Origin: Geopsychrobacter sp.
Lineage (GTDB): Bacteria; Desulfobacterota; Desulfuromonadia; Desulfuromonadales; Geopsychrobacteraceae
Assembly (NCBI GenBank): GCA_012974425.1
Contig: JAAXQE010000155.1
Span: forward strand, 1 to 46,120
Direction of reading: 5' to 3'
DNA: 46,120 bases
The notes beneath the pieces were generated by a model. The model was not told where the DNA came from. It worked only from the letters and a program-made list of their open reading frames with translations, and made no database searches. Positions 7,830-17,059 of the stretch are shown piece after piece (within the stretch, counting starts at the first letter, position 1; the number at the start of each line of letters is the position of its first letter). The position numbers and the translations under genes were made by a program.

Positions 7830-7905
7830 GCTCACATAGCTCAGATGGTAGAGCACATCCTTGGTAAGGATGAGGTCATCGGTTCAATTCCGATTGTGAG
7901 CTCCA
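7830..7905 (+). tRNA. tRNA-Thr (anticodon GGU)
   Basis: Acceptor GCTCACA pairs with TGTGAGC; the CCA is encoded. The anticodon loop TTGGTAA gives GGU for ACC/ACU. It is the second threonine tRNA in the cluster and is followed by a 109-base leader to tuf. Confidence 0.97.
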
Positions 7906-8014
7906 TATCGAAACAGCGGACGTTTGTTAAGTGCATCTGCTGCAGAATTCTCAGGCGTGTTCAACTCAAACAAAAACAGTAGACGTTAAAGACGACAAAA
8001 GGGAGGAATAATCA

Positions 8015-9208
8015 ATGGCCAAGGAAAAATTTGACAGATCGAAGCCGCACGTCAATATCGGGACCATCGGTCACGTTGATCACGGCAAAACGACTCTGAC
8101 TGCTGCAATCACCAAGGTTCTGGCTGAGGCCAGCGGTAGTGGCATTGTTAAGGCATTCGATCAGATCGACAACGCTCCAGAAGAGCGCGAGCGCGGTATT
8201 ACTATCGCCACCGCTCACGTCGAGTATGAAACCGAAAATCGCCACTATGCCCACGTTGACTGCCCGGGTCACGCTGACTACGTCAAGAACATGATCACCG
8301 GTGCCGCACAGATGGACGGCGCTATTCTGGTCTGTTCTGCCGCTGATGGTCCGATGCCCCAGACTCGTGAGCACATCCTGCTCGCTCGTCAGGTTGGCGT
8401 TCCTGCTATGGTCGTGTTCCTCAATAAGGCCGACATGGTTGATGACGAGGAGCTGCTCGAGCTGGTCGACATGGAGCTGCGTGAGCTGCTCTCCAGCTAT
8501 GATTTCCCGGGTGATGATATCCCGATTATTGCTGGTTCCGCTCTGGCCGCCCTTGAGGGCCGTGATGACGAAATCGGTAAGAATAAAGTTCTCGAGCTGA
8601 TGGCTGCGGTTGACGAATACATCCCCGAGCCTGCTCGTGCGATCGACCTGCCGTTCCTGATGCCGGTTGAGGATGTCTTCTCAATCTCGGGTCGTGGGAC
8701 TGTTGCGACCGGTCGGGTTGAGCGCGGTATCATCAAGGTTCAGGAAGAGATCGAGATCGTCGGCATGAAGGATACTGCCAAGTCAGTTGTGACCGGTGTT
8801 GAGATGTTCCGCAAGCTGCTCGATCAGGGCCAGGCTGGCGATAACTGCGGTATCTTGCTGCGCGGTCTCAAGCGTGAAGATATCGAGCGTGGCCAGGTTC
8901 TGGCCAAGCCCGGCAGTATCACTCCGCACACCAAGTTCAAGGCTGAGGCCTACATCCTGAACAAGGAAGAGGGTGGTCGTCATACCCCGTTCTTCAAGGG
9001 GTATCGTCCTCAGTTCTATTTCCGTACCACTGATGTCACCGGGATTGTTACTCTCCCTGAAGGCATCGAGATGGTTATGCCTGGCGACAATATCGCTATG
9101 ACCGTAGATCTGATCACTCCGATCGCCATGGACAAAGAGCTGCGCTTCGCTATCCGCGAAGGTGGCCGTACTGTCGGCGCCGGTGTTGTCAGCGAAGTTA
9201 TCGAGTAG
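8015..9208 (+). CDS. tuf: elongation factor Tu, copy 1
   Basis: GTPase that delivers aminoacyl-tRNA to the ribosomal A site. The 397 residues comprise the G domain with P-loop GHVDHGKT (about 18-25), switch region, DCPGH and NKAD motifs, then two beta-barrel domains. The start is fixed by the RBS GGGAGG and the [15 protein letters not shown]-terminus. The protein is identical to that encoded at 24384-25577. At DNA level the copies differ at 14 synonymous sites in the first 237 bases and 2 near the 3' end, with 938 identical bases between (8252-9189), the pattern left by gene conversion. It is co-transcribed with the tRNAs upstream and probably with rpmG downstream. Confidence 0.98.
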   Translation: MAKEKFDRSKPHVNIGTIGHVDHGKTTLTAAITKVLAEASGSGIVKAFDQIDNAPEERERGITIATAHVEYETENRHYAHVDCPGHADYVKNMITGAAQMDGAILVCSAADGPMPQTREHILLARQVGVPAMVVFLNKADMVDDEELLELVDMELRELLSSYDFPGDDIPIIAGSALAALEGRDDEIGKNKVLELMAAVDEYIPEPARAIDLPFLMPVEDVFSISGRGTVATGRVERGIIKVQEEIEIVGMKDTAKSVVTGVEMFRKLLDQGQAGDNCGILLRGLKREDIERGQVLAKPGSITPHTKFKAEAYILNKEEGGRHTPFFKGYRPQFYFRTTDVTGIVTLPEGIEMVMPGDNIAMTVDLITPIAMDKELRFAIREGGRTVGAGVVSEVIE

Positions 9209-9228
9209 GCAGCACTTTAGGTTTTATC

Positions 9229-9256
9229 CTTCGTCCCGGAGTCATCCGGGACGAAG
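9229..9256 (+). promoter_or_regulatory. perfect 12-bp hairpin between tuf and rpmG
   Basis: CTTCGTCCCGGA (9229-9240), loop GTCA, and its exact complement (9245-9256). No T-run follows on either strand, so it is not a classical terminator. It starts 20 bases after the tuf stop and ends 17 bases before rpmG. A role as an RNase III processing site, mRNA stabiliser or partial terminator is inferred. Confidence 0.6.
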
Positions 9257-9273
9257 ACATTAAGGACAACGAC

Positions 9274-9423
9274 ATGCGTGATATCGTCACTTTGGCCTGC
9301 ACTGAGTGCAAGCAACGTAATTATACGACGACCAAGAATAAGCGAAATACCCCTGACAAACTTGAATTCAGTAAATATTGTCGTTTCTGTCGTAAGCATA
9401 CCCCGCACCGGGAAACCAAGTAG
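9274..9423 (+). CDS. rpmG: 50S ribosomal protein L33
   Basis: Small large-subunit protein near the E site, 49 residues, usual length. It is the zinc-ribbon (C+) form: C9-x2-C12 and C36-x2-C39. The ATG at 9274 follows TAAGGA. It lies between the tuf hairpin and tRNA-Trp, the order tuf-rpmG-trp tRNA-secE-nusG being widespread in bacteria. Confidence 0.95.
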   Translation: MRDIVTLACTECKQRNYTTTKNKRNTPDKLEFSKYCRFCRKHTPHRETK

Positions 9424-9464
9424 TATTCATTCTGCTTTGCGGGATGTTTTTTGCGATGGCTTGC

Positions 9465-9541
9465 AGGCCAGTAGCTCTAACGGCTAGAGCACCGGACTCC
9501 AAATCCGGGTGTTGGGGGTTCGAGTCCCTCCTGGCCTGCCA
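9465..9541 (+). tRNA. tRNA-Trp (anticodon CCA)
   Basis: Acceptor AGGCCAG pairs with CTGGCCT; the 3' CCA is encoded. The anticodon loop CTCCAAA gives CCA for UGG. It sits between rpmG and secE and is presumably cut from the shared transcript. Confidence 0.97.
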
Positions 9542-9576
9542 CTTTCACAGAATGCTTGTATAGGGGCCGACAGATC

Positions 9577-9762
9577 ATGATTGCTAAGACAAATGAGTTT
9601 TTCGCCAATGTAAAGGCGGAGTTGAAAAAGGTAACCTGGCCTACGCGCAAGGATACCTACGCCTCTTCTCTGGTCGTTATTGTTCTGGTCCTTGTTTCAG
9701 CGGTCTTTCTCGGCGGGGTTGATCTGATCCTGGCGCGACTGATTCGTATGATCCTTGGATGA
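9577..9762 (+). CDS. secE: preprotein translocase subunit SecE
   Basis: Inner-membrane subunit that clamps SecY in the protein-conducting channel. The 61 residues are the short single-span form: an amphipathic helix with the signature VKAELKKVTWPTRKDT, then one transmembrane helix (about 29-50). The ATG at 9577 is preferred because AGGGGC lies 9 bases upstream; a TTG seven codons earlier (9556) keeps the frame but has no RBS. The end overlaps the region just before nusG; secE-nusG is a conserved pair. Its partner SecY is encoded at 34656. Confidence 0.93.
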   Translation: MIAKTNEFFANVKAELKKVTWPTRKDTYASSLVVIVLVLVSAVFLGGVDLILARLIRMILG

Positions 9763-9781
9763 TCGCGGAGAAGGAAACACT

Positions 9782-10315
9782 ATGACCATGCGATGGTACG
9801 GCGTTCATACCTACTCTGGGTATGAGAACAAAGTAAAGCTGAGTCTCGAAGAACGTATACGTTCAATGGGGGTCGAGGATTGCTTTGAGGAGATTTTGAT
9901 CCCTGCCGAGACAGTGGTCGAGATGCGCAAAGGAGAGCGTCGAACTTCTACGCGTAAATTCTTCCCCGGATATATCCTGGTGAGGATGGAGTTGAATGAC
10001 GAGACCTGGCATGTTGTGACCGGTACTTCCAAGGTGACTGGTTTCGTTGGTGGCGGTCAGACCCCCCCGTCTATACCCGATGAAGAGGTCAAGAAGATCA
10101 CCAATCGGATGGAAGAGGGTGTTGAGAAGCCTAAGCCGAAGGTCTTGTTCGACGTGGGTGAAACGGTACGAGTGGTTGATGGACCATTTCTCAACTTCAC
10201 GGGTGTGGTTGAGGATGTCCGCCCTGAGCGTGGCACTCTCAAGGTTATGGTTAGTATATTTGGTCGGGGTACCCCGGTTGAACTTGAATTCATACAGGTA
10301 GAAAAGACCAGCTGA
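9782..10315 (+). CDS. nusG: transcription termination/antitermination factor NusG
   Basis: Binds the RNA polymerase clamp, suppresses pausing, and links polymerase to Rho or to ribosomal S10. The 177 residues have the NGN domain (WYGVHTYSGYENKVK near the start) and a C-terminal KOW domain from about residue 122 (DVGETVRVVDGPFLNFTGVV). The ATG at 9782 is preferred over an in-frame TTG at 9755, because GGAGAAGGA precedes it and the family begins just before the WY pair. It lies 36 bases upstream of rplK. Confidence 0.96.
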   Translation: MTMRWYGVHTYSGYENKVKLSLEERIRSMGVEDCFEEILIPAETVVEMRKGERRTSTRKFFPGYILVRMELNDETWHVVTGTSKVTGFVGGGQTPPSIPDEEVKKITNRMEEGVEKPKPKVLFDVGETVRVVDGPFLNFTGVVEDVRPERGTLKVMVSIFGRGTPVELEFIQVEKTS

Positions 10316-10351
10316 GCCGCGTGCGGCCGGTAAGTTCTTAAGGAGTCAGTA

Positions 10352-10774
10352 ATGGCCAAAAAAGTAATTGGACAGATTAAATTGCAGATCACTGCCGGAC
10401 AGGCGAATCCCTCGCCGCCGATTGGTCCCGCGTTAGGTCAGCACGGGGTTAATATCATGGAGTTCTGCAAGGCGTATAACGCCAAGACCCAGGACCAGGC
10501 CGGTCTGGTTATTCCGGTGGTTATCACCGTTTATGCCGATCGTTCTTTCACCTTCATCACCAAGACCCCGCCAGCTGCCGTTCTATTGATGCGGGCTGCC
10601 GGTCTGAAAAAGGGTTCCGGTGTGCCGAACAAGGAGAAGGTGGGCAAGGTCACAAATGCGCAGGTTCTTGAGATCGCGCAATTGAAGATGGCCGACCTTA
10701 ACGCTTTTTCTGAAGAAGCGGCAGTGCGGATCATCGAAGGAACTGCACGAAGCATGGGAATTGAAATCGCCTGA
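10352..10774 (+). CDS. rplK: 50S ribosomal protein L11
   Basis: Base of the L7/L12 stalk; binds the GTPase-associated region of 23S rRNA and is needed for RelA activation and factor binding. The 140 residues match the family, with the N-terminal [20 protein letters not shown] loop whose prolines contact thiostrepton and the C-terminal rRNA-binding helices. RBS AAGGAG. Followed after 26 bases by rplA, as in the standard L11 operon. Confidence 0.97.
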   Translation: MAKKVIGQIKLQITAGQANPSPPIGPALGQHGVNIMEFCKAYNAKTQDQAGLVIPVVITVYADRSFTFITKTPPAAVLLMRAAGLKKGSGVPNKEKVGKVTNAQVLEIAQLKMADLNAFSEEAAVRIIEGTARSMGIEIA

Positions 10775-10800
10775 TTTAAGGTGAATAGTGGAGATATATC

Positions 10801-11502
10801 ATGGCAACAGGTAAACAGATTCGTAACGCCAAGGAGAAGGTTGACCGCTCGCGCGCTTATACGCTTGACGAAGCCCTTGCACTGCTCAAAGAGGGAACTT
10901 TCGCCAAGTTTGACGAGTCCGTAGAGGTGTGCGTCCGTCTCGGTGTTGACCCGCGTAAGGCTGACCAGATGGTCCGTGGTGCTGTCGTGCTACCGAATGG
11001 TCTGGGTAAAGACGTTCGCGTCTTGGTTTTTGCCAAGGGTGAAAAAGTTCAAGAAGCCGAAGCTGCTGGCGCAGACTATGTTGGTGGTGATGATCTGGCT
11101 GAAAAAATTCAGGGTGGCTGGTTCGATTTCGATACTGCCATTGCTGCTCCCGATATGATGGGTGTAGTCGGAAAAATCGGTCGTCTGCTCGGTCCTCGTG
11201 GTCTGATGCCTAACCCTAAGGTTGGCACTGTGACCCCAGATATCGCGCGTGCTGTCACTGAAGCAAAGTCCGGTAAGATTGAGTACCGTGTCGAAAAGGC
11301 CGGTATTATTCACGCTGCTGTTGGCAAGGCTTCTTTTGATGTCGTCAAATTGCGCGAAAATTTACTTTCGCTGCTTGATGTCTTGATTAAAGCCAAGCCT
11401 TCTTCGGCCAAAGGGATTTACATGAAGAAGATTTCGATCTCTTCGACCATGGGCCCTGGCATCCTCATTGATGTTGCCGACGTTCAGGCTGCTCTACGCT
11501 AA
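10801..11502 (+). CDS. rplA: 50S ribosomal protein L1
   Basis: Forms the mobile L1 stalk at the E site and in E. coli represses its own operon by binding the mRNA leader. The 233 residues are of standard length, with the signature [17 protein letters not shown] in the middle of the protein. No L1-type target hairpin was identified here in the short rplK leader. The L10 leader follows. Confidence 0.97.
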   Translation: MATGKQIRNAKEKVDRSRAYTLDEALALLKEGTFAKFDESVEVCVRLGVDPRKADQMVRGAVVLPNGLGKDVRVLVFAKGEKVQEAEAAGADYVGGDDLAEKIQGGWFDFDTAIAAPDMMGVVGKIGRLLGPRGLMPNPKVGTVTPDIARAVTEAKSGKIEYRVEKAGIIHAAVGKASFDVVKLRENLLSLLDVLIKAKPSSAKGIYMKKISISSTMGPGILIDVADVQAALR

Positions 11503-11534
11503 AACAGGTTGTCCGTAATGACGGCTTGCTATAC

Positions 11535-11688
11535 AGACCAAGTCCAAAGACAGCAGGCACGCCGCAAGGCGTTTAAAGGTAACACCTGCCGAGGCCCTAA
11601 AGGGTTCTGTGACGTTTTTATAACGTCTCCCCTGCCTTGACTTGGGTGGGATTTATATCCCGACACTACTTAAGAAAGGAGGAGATGT
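11535..11688 (+). promoter_or_regulatory. L10 leader (ribosomal protein autoregulatory element)
   Basis: The 186 bases between rplA and rplJ hold nested pairing that fits the L10 leader class. A closing stem pairs CCAAGTC (11538-11544) with GACTTGG (11639-11645). An inner stem pairs GCAGG (11553-11557) with CCTGC (11585-11589), and holds ACGCC-GCAA-GGCGT (11559-11572). A 6-bp hairpin GACGTT/AACGTC lies at 11611-11627. By family knowledge the L10-(L12)4 complex binds such a leader and represses rplJL; the binding here is inferred from fold and position. Confidence 0.8.
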
Positions 11689-12207
11689 ATGAACAGAACA
11701 GAGAAAGAGCAGATAGTTGCGGAACTCGCTGGCAAGATCAGCGGTACCAAGGCAGCATTCATCGCCGATTACCGTGGAATTAACGTTGATCAGGTAACCC
11801 GTCTACGCCGCGAACTCGTCACTGCGGGTGTTGATTATCGTGTTGTTAAGAACAGCCTGCTGCGTCTGGCCTCGAAGGGGACCCATCTTGCAGAACTCGA
11901 GAAGTTTTGTGCTGGGCCGACCGCGATTGCCTTTGCTGGTGATGATGTCGTAGCCCCTGCCAAGATTTTAGCCAAGTATGCTGCAGAGATCGAGACTTTT
12001 GAACTGAAAGCTGGTGTTCTTGACGGTAAGTTGCTCAGTGTCGCAGACATTACGGCTTTGTCAAAGCTGCCAAGTCGCGAAGAGCTGCTGGCGAAGGCTT
12101 TGAGCTCGATGAATGCCCCGGCTTCCAACTTTGTTGGAACCATGGCGGCCATCCCGCGCTCACTGGTTCAGGTTCTAGGTGCTATTGCCCAAAGCAAAGC
12201 AGCCTAA
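11689..12207 (+). CDS. rplJ: 50S ribosomal protein L10
   Basis: Carries the L7/L12 dimers on the ribosomal stalk. The 172 residues have the N-terminal rRNA-binding domain (GTKAAFIADYRGINVDQVT) and the C-terminal helix that anchors L12. The ATG is preceded by an unusually strong AAAGGAGG, directly downstream of the L10 leader, so repression would act on this start. rplL follows after 63 bases. Confidence 0.97.
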   Translation: MNRTEKEQIVAELAGKISGTKAAFIADYRGINVDQVTRLRRELVTAGVDYRVVKNSLLRLASKGTHLAELEKFCAGPTAIAFAGDDVVAPAKILAKYAAEIETFELKAGVLDGKLLSVADITALSKLPSREELLAKALSSMNAPASNFVGTMAAIPRSLVQVLGAIAQSKAA

Positions 12208-12270
12208 GACTGGTACCGTTTTTAAACGAAACTAAATACGCTCAAATCTATCTATAAGTGGAGGAACAAA

Positions 12271-12642
12271 ATGGCTGAAATCACCAAAGAACAAGTTGTA
12301 GAATTTCTGGGGAGCATGACCGTTCTCGAAATGTCTGAATTCGTTAAGGAACTCGAAGAGAAATTCGGCGTTTCTGCTGCTGCTCCTGCTGCTGCTGCTC
12401 CTGCTGCTGCTGGCGAAGCTGTTGCTGAGAAGGACGAATTTGATGTCGTCCTGACTAGCTGTGGTGACAAGAAGATCAACGTTATCAAGGTTGTTCGTGC
12501 TATCACCGGCCTCGGTCTTAAAGAAGCTAAAGACGTGGTCGACGGCGCACCTAATACCGTTAAGGAAGCCGTATCCAAGGATGAGGCCGAAGACATCAAG
12601 AAGCAGTTGGAAGAAGCCGGCGCGGGTGTTGAGCTCAAATAG
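12271..12642 (+). CDS. rplL: 50S ribosomal protein L7/L12
   Basis: Multicopy acidic stalk protein that recruits translation GTPases. The 123 residues comprise an N-terminal dimerisation domain, an Ala/Pro hinge (about 35-50, very alanine rich), and the C-terminal factor-binding domain with [23 protein letters not shown]. The hairpin after the stop probably lowers read-through into rpoB, fitting the excess of stalk protein over polymerase. Confidence 0.97.
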   Translation: MAEITKEQVVEFLGSMTVLEMSEFVKELEEKFGVSAAAPAAAAPAAAGEAVAEKDEFDVVLTSCGDKKINVIKVVRAITGLGLKEAKDVVDGAPNTVKEAVSKDEAEDIKKQLEEAGAGVELK

Positions 12643-12665
12643 AGCTTTCGCCTAAACTTCACAGG

Positions 12666-12697
12666 TAGCCAAGGTCGTCTTTGTGCGGCCTTGGCTA
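12666..12697 (+). terminator. attenuator-like hairpin between rplL and rpoB
   Basis: Bases 12666-12677 pair with 12686-12697 over 12 bp with one G-U pair and an 8-base loop. Only a short T-poor tail (TTGTCGTT) follows, so partial termination or processing is more likely than full termination. The remaining 186 bases to rpoB have no gene; TTATCA (12704-12709) and TGATAA (12757-12762) could close a second structure. Confidence 0.6.
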
Positions 12698-12883
12698 TTG
12701 TCGTTATCAGCCTCGGCACTTTGTCGGGGCGGACCTATCTGTTGGTCCTGGCGTCGGTGATAAGCTACCGGCGTCTATAGTTGTTGCGAATGATGAATCT
12801 GAGTGCTTGATGTTATAGATAGTCGTTCCAATGGCTGGCTGGGGTAAGACTTTGCCCATTGATCCTGCTCAAAAGGAGAAATC

Positions 12884-15800
12884 ATGGCCTATTCGTTTGC
12901 GAATAACCCGCTCCTCCGGAAGCACTTCGCAAAATCCGGGAATATCATCGATATTCCGAATCTTATTGATATTCAGAAAACATCGTATACGCGATTCCTG
13001 CAGGCGGATCTTCCGTCTTCGGCCCGGCGTCCTATCGGTCTGGAGTCTGTATTTCGCTCTGTCTTTCCGATTCGTGATTTTAGCGATACCTGCTCGATGG
13101 AGTATGTCTCCTACGGCCTGGGTACGCCTAAGTACGATGTAGAAGAATGTCATCAACGGGGCATGACATTTGCCGCGCCAATTAAAGTCAAGGTACGCCT
13201 GGTCACCTGGGATGTCGATAAGGAATCGGGGACTCAATCGATTCGCGACATCAAGGAGCAGGAGGTCTATTTCGGCGAAATTCCGCTGATGACCGAGAAC
13301 GGTACCTTTATTATTAATGGCACCGAACGGGTCATCGTCAGTCAGTTGCATCGTTCGCCTGGAGTTTTCTTTTCTCACGACCGTGGTAAGACCCACTCGA
13401 GTGGAAAGATTCTGTTCAGTGCGCGAATCATCCCTTATCGCGGGTCATGGCTCGATTTCGATTTTGATCATAAAGATATCCTTTATGTGCGTATCGACCG
13501 TCGCCGTAAGTTGCCTGCGACAGTTCTGCTCAAGGCTCTAGGTTATAGTACTGAGGAACTCCTCAGGCATTATTACCAGCTGGAAGAGATCTCCTACGAC
13601 GGTACTGGTTACCGCAAGAAGGTGAACCTCTCTCTGTTGGCGGGCCAGCGTTCGAATGCCGATGTTGTTTCGGCTGCCGGTGACGTCATCGTTAAGGCAA
13701 ACCGCAAGTTTACCAAAGCCGCTATCCGTAAGATGGATGAGACCGGTATTGAGTCTATCGCTCTGACCGTCGAGGAGTTGGAAGGCAAGGTTGTTGTTTC
13801 CGATATCGTCGATACTGCGACCGGTGAAGTTGTTCTTGAAGCTAATGGTGAGCTGACAGAGTCTATTCTCGAAGAGCTGCGTGGCCGCGGCATCAATGAG
13901 TTTGAGATTCTCTTTATCGATAATCACGTTGCTGGACCGTACCTGCGCGATACCCTGTTGATCGATAAGATCGACAGTAGTGATGAGGGGATCATCGAGA
14001 TCTTCCGTCGTCTGCGTCCAGGTGATCCACCAACGGTTAAGACTGCCACCAATCTGTTCGGCAGCCTGTTCTTCAGCGCTGACCGCTATGATATCTCGCC
14101 AGTTGGACGTTTGAAGCTCAACCATAAGCTGAGCCTCGATTCTCCTGTCGATCTGCCGACCCTGACCAAGGAAGATATCCTTGAGGTGGTCGGTTATCTG
14201 ATCGGTCTGAGGGATGGCCATGGCCATATTGACGATATCGATCATCTCGGTAACCGTCGCGTGCGTGCCGTTGGTGAGTTGCTGGAAAATCAGTATCGCG
14301 TCGGTCTGGTCCGTATGGAGCGTGCAATCAAGGAGCGGATGAGCCTGCAGGATGTCGATGCTCTGATGCCGCATGACCTGATTAACTCGAAGCCTGTTTC
14401 GGCAGTCGTCAAAGAGTTTTTCGGTTCCAGTCAGTTGTCACAGTTTATGGATCAGACCAACCCGCTGTCTGAGGTGACTCACAAGCGTCGTATGTCTGCT
14501 CTTGGACCTGGTGGTCTGACCCGTGAGCGCGCTGGTTTTGAGGTGCGGGACGTACATCCGACTCACTATGGGCGAGTTTGCCCAATTGAGACGCCGGAGG
14601 GCCCGAACATCGGTCTGATCGCTTCTCTGGCAACCTACGCACGTATCAACGAATATGGTTTTGTTGAGACTCCCTATCGCTTGGTTAGCGAAGGGCAAGT
14701 CTCCAATGAAATTAAGTACTTTTCGGCACTCGAAGAAGAAAAGCACGCTATTGCCCAGGCTAACGCTCCACTTGATGCCAAGGGTAAATTTATCAATGAA
14801 CTGGTCAATGTCCGCCAGGACGGCGAGTTCATGCTCATGGCTCCTCCTGAGGTTACCTTGATGGACGTTTCGCCGAAGCAGATTGTTTCGGTCGCTGCCG
14901 CCCTGATCCCTTTCCTTGAGAACGATGATGCGAACCGTGCCCTGATGGGTTCGAACATGCAGCGTCAGGCGGTACCATTGTTGCGTGCCGATGCTCCATT
15001 GGTTGGGACTGGAATGGAGCGGGTTGTTGCCCATGATTCGGGTAACTCGGTCGTTGCGCGTCACGATGGGGTTGTTGAGAGTGTCGATGCTGGCCGGATT
15101 GTTGTTCAAATCGACGAGCAAGAAGTCGATGAGAGTGGCACCGGAGTCGATATCTACAATCTGCTCAAATTTACGCGTTCTAACCAGAACACCTGCATTA
15201 ACCAGAAGCCGATCGTTAAGGTAGGTATCCGGGTTAAGCGCGGTGATGTGATCGCTGACGGACCCTCGACCCAATGGGGCGAGCTGGCTCTGGGGCAGAA
15301 TATCCTGGTCGCATTCATGCCCTGGCATGGCTACAACTTCGAGGATTCGATTCTGATTTCCGAAAAGGTTGTTCAGGAGGATCGCTATACCTCGATTCAT
15401 ATTGAGGAGTTCGAGTGCGTTGCACGTGACACCAAGCTCGGCAAGGAAGAGATCACCGACGATATCCCTAACCTTGGTGAAGACGCCTTGGCGGATCTCG
15501 ATGAGTCGGGGATTATCCGGATCGGCGCAAACGTCAAGCCGGGCGATATCCTGGTCGGTAAGATTACTCCCAAGGGAGAAACCCAACTTTCCCCTGAAGA
15601 GAAACTGCTGCGCGCAATCTTCGGTGAAAAAGCTGGTGATGTACGTGATACCTCACTGCGTGTCCCGCCAGGAGAAGAAGGCGTGGTTATCGGCGCACGC
15701 GTCTTTTCCCGCAAGGGTTCAGACAAGGATGCCCGGACCGAGCACAACGAAAATATCGAGATCGAAAAGTTGCTGAAGGACCAGGATGATGAAATTCGCA

Positions 15801-16993
15801 TCCTGCGCACCTCAACGCGCAAATCGATCGGATCCTTGTTGATCGGCCAGACTTCGGCCGTCGGCATCTCTGATGAGGCGGGCAAGAGTCTCTTGCCGAA
15901 GAAACGCAAAATCAGCGATGAGATTTTTGACATGATCCCCTTCGCGCGGATGCGTGAAGTGTCACTCGATGACGCTGCTGATGTTGAGCAGAAGGTCAGT
16001 GATCTCCTGAACCGCCTTGCCGAACGTGAGCAACTTGTTCAGGCTGTGTTTGCCGATAAGATCGATAAGTGCAAACGCGGTGATGACTTGCCTCCGGGTG
16101 TCATCAAGATGGTTAAGGTCTATATCGCCATCAAGCGGAAGTTGCAGGTTGGTGACAAGATGGCCGGTCGTCATGGTAACAAAGGTGTTCTCTCGCGGAT
16201 TCTGCCGCAAGAGGATATGCCCTATATGGAAGACGGAACTCCGGTTGAAATCGTTCTGAATCCGTTGGGTGTACCTTCGCGGATGAACGTTGGGCAGATT
16301 CTCGAAACCCACCTGGGTCTTGCCGCACGCGGTCTGGGTCGCCAGATCCAAAAGGTCCTCGATAGTGGGGCCGCGATGCAGGACTTGCGTGAGCAGATCA
16401 AGACCGCCTACGATGATAAAGAGCTCAATGGCTTTATTGACGGCTTGGCAGAGGATGACCTCAAGGTTTTGGCGCGGCGTCTCTCCCATGGTGTGCCGAT
16501 GGCATCTCCGGTTTTCGAAGGTGTCAGTGAGAAGATCATGAAGCAGCAGATGGAGAAGGCCGGGTTCAATAGTAGCGGCCAGATGATCCTCTGTGACGGC
16601 AAGACCGGTATCCCCTTCAAGGAGAAGGTTACCGTCGGCATCATGTATATCCTCAAGCTGCATCACCTTGTCGATGACAAGATCCATGCGCGTTCGATTG
16701 GTCCCTACAGTCTTGTCACTCAGCAGCCGCTCGGTGGTAAGGCCCAGTTCGGTGGCCAGCGTCTGGGTGAGATGGAGGTTTGGGCGATGGAGGCTTACGG
16801 TGCGGCTCACGCACTGCAGGAATTCCTCACTGTTAAATCGGATGATGTTGCCGGTCGTACTCGGATCTACGAAGCGATTGTTAAGGGCAAGCATACCCTT
16901 GAGGCCGGACTCCCAGAGTCGTTTAACGTTCTCATCAAGGAGCTTCAGGCTCTCTGTCTTGACGTCGATCTGCTCGAAGAGGAGCGAGGCTGA
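12884..16993 (+). CDS. rpoB: DNA-directed RNA polymerase subunit beta
   Basis: Catalytic-core subunit of RNA polymerase. The 1369 residues fit the proteobacterial beta with its usual lineage insertions. The rifampicin pocket ([30 protein letters not shown]) has the sensitive-type residues D523, H533 and S538, equivalent to E. coli D516, H526 and S531. The C-terminus includes the [20 protein letters not shown] block that contacts beta'. The ATG at 12884 has AAGGAG upstream and is 241 bases after rplL. rpoC follows after 66 bases. Confidence 0.98.
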   Translation: MAYSFANNPLLRKHFAKSGNIIDIPNLIDIQKTSYTRFLQADLPSSARRPIGLESVFRSVFPIRDFSDTCSMEYVSYGLGTPKYDVEECHQRGMTFAAPIKVKVRLVTWDVDKESGTQSIRDIKEQEVYFGEIPLMTENGTFIINGTERVIVSQLHRSPGVFFSHDRGKTHSSGKILFSARIIPYRGSWLDFDFDHKDILYVRIDRRRKLPATVLLKALGYSTEELLRHYYQLEEISYDGTGYRKKVNLSLLAGQRSNADVVSAAGDVIVKANRKFTKAAIRKMDETGIESIALTVEELEGKVVVSDIVDTATGEVVLEANGELTESILEELRGRGINEFEILFIDNHVAGPYLRDTLLIDKIDSSDEGIIEIFRRLRPGDPPTVKTATNLFGSLFFSADRYDISPVGRLKLNHKLSLDSPVDLPTLTKEDILEVVGYLIGLRDGHGHIDDIDHLGNRRVRAVGELLENQYRVGLVRMERAIKERMSLQDVDALMPHDLINSKPVSAVVKEFFGSSQLSQFMDQTNPLSEVTHKRRMSALGPGGLTRERAGFEVRDVHPTHYGRVCPIETPEGPNIGLIASLATYARINEYGFVETPYRLVSEGQVSNEIKYFSALEEEKHAIAQANAPLDAKGKFINELVNVRQDGEFMLMAPPEVTLMDVSPKQIVSVAAALIPFLENDDANRALMGSNMQRQAVPLLRADAPLVGTGMERVVAHDSGNSVVARHDGVVESVDAGRIVVQIDEQEVDESGTGVDIYNLLKFTRSNQNTCINQKPIVKVGIRVKRGDVIADGPSTQWGELALGQNILVAFMPWHGYNFEDSILISEKVVQEDRYTSIHIEEFECVARDTKLGKEEITDDIPNLGEDALADLDESGIIRIGANVKPGDILVGKITPKGETQLSPEEKLLRAIFGEKAGDVRDTSLRVPPGEEGVVIGARVFSRKGSDKDARTEHNENIEIEKLLKDQDDEIRILRTSTRKSIGSLLIGQTSAVGISDEAGKSLLPKKRKISDEIFDMIPFARMREVSLDDAADVEQKVSDLLNRLAEREQLVQAVFADKIDKCKRGDDLPPGVIKMVKVYIAIKRKLQVGDKMAGRHGNKGVLSRILPQEDMPYMEDGTPVEIVLNPLGVPSRMNVGQILETHLGLAARGLGRQIQKVLDSGAAMQDLREQIKTAYDDKELNGFIDGLAEDDLKVLARRLSHGVPMASPVFEGVSEKIMKQQMEKAGFNSSGQMILCDGKTGIPFKEKVTVGIMYILKLHHLVDDKIHARSIGPYSLVTQQPLGGKAQFGGQRLGEMEVWAMEAYGAAHALQEFLTVKSDDVAGRTRIYEAIVKGKHTLEAGLPESFNVLIKELQALCLDVDLLEEERG

Positions 16994-17059
16994 CCCGTTT
17001 TACGGTTGTCGGTCGTGCCCGCAAAGTACTGAACACTCATCCTATAAGGAGGATGCGTT

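Noticed and set aside
9755-9781. Longer NusG and SecE starts at TTG codons (9755 and 9556)
   Set aside because: The ATG starts have Shine-Dalgarno sequences and match the family N-termini.
11509-11535. Possible promoter (TTGTCC, then TATACA) in the rplA-rplJ gap
   Set aside because: The spacer is only about 15 bases and the -35 match is poor; the sequence partly belongs to the L10 leader.
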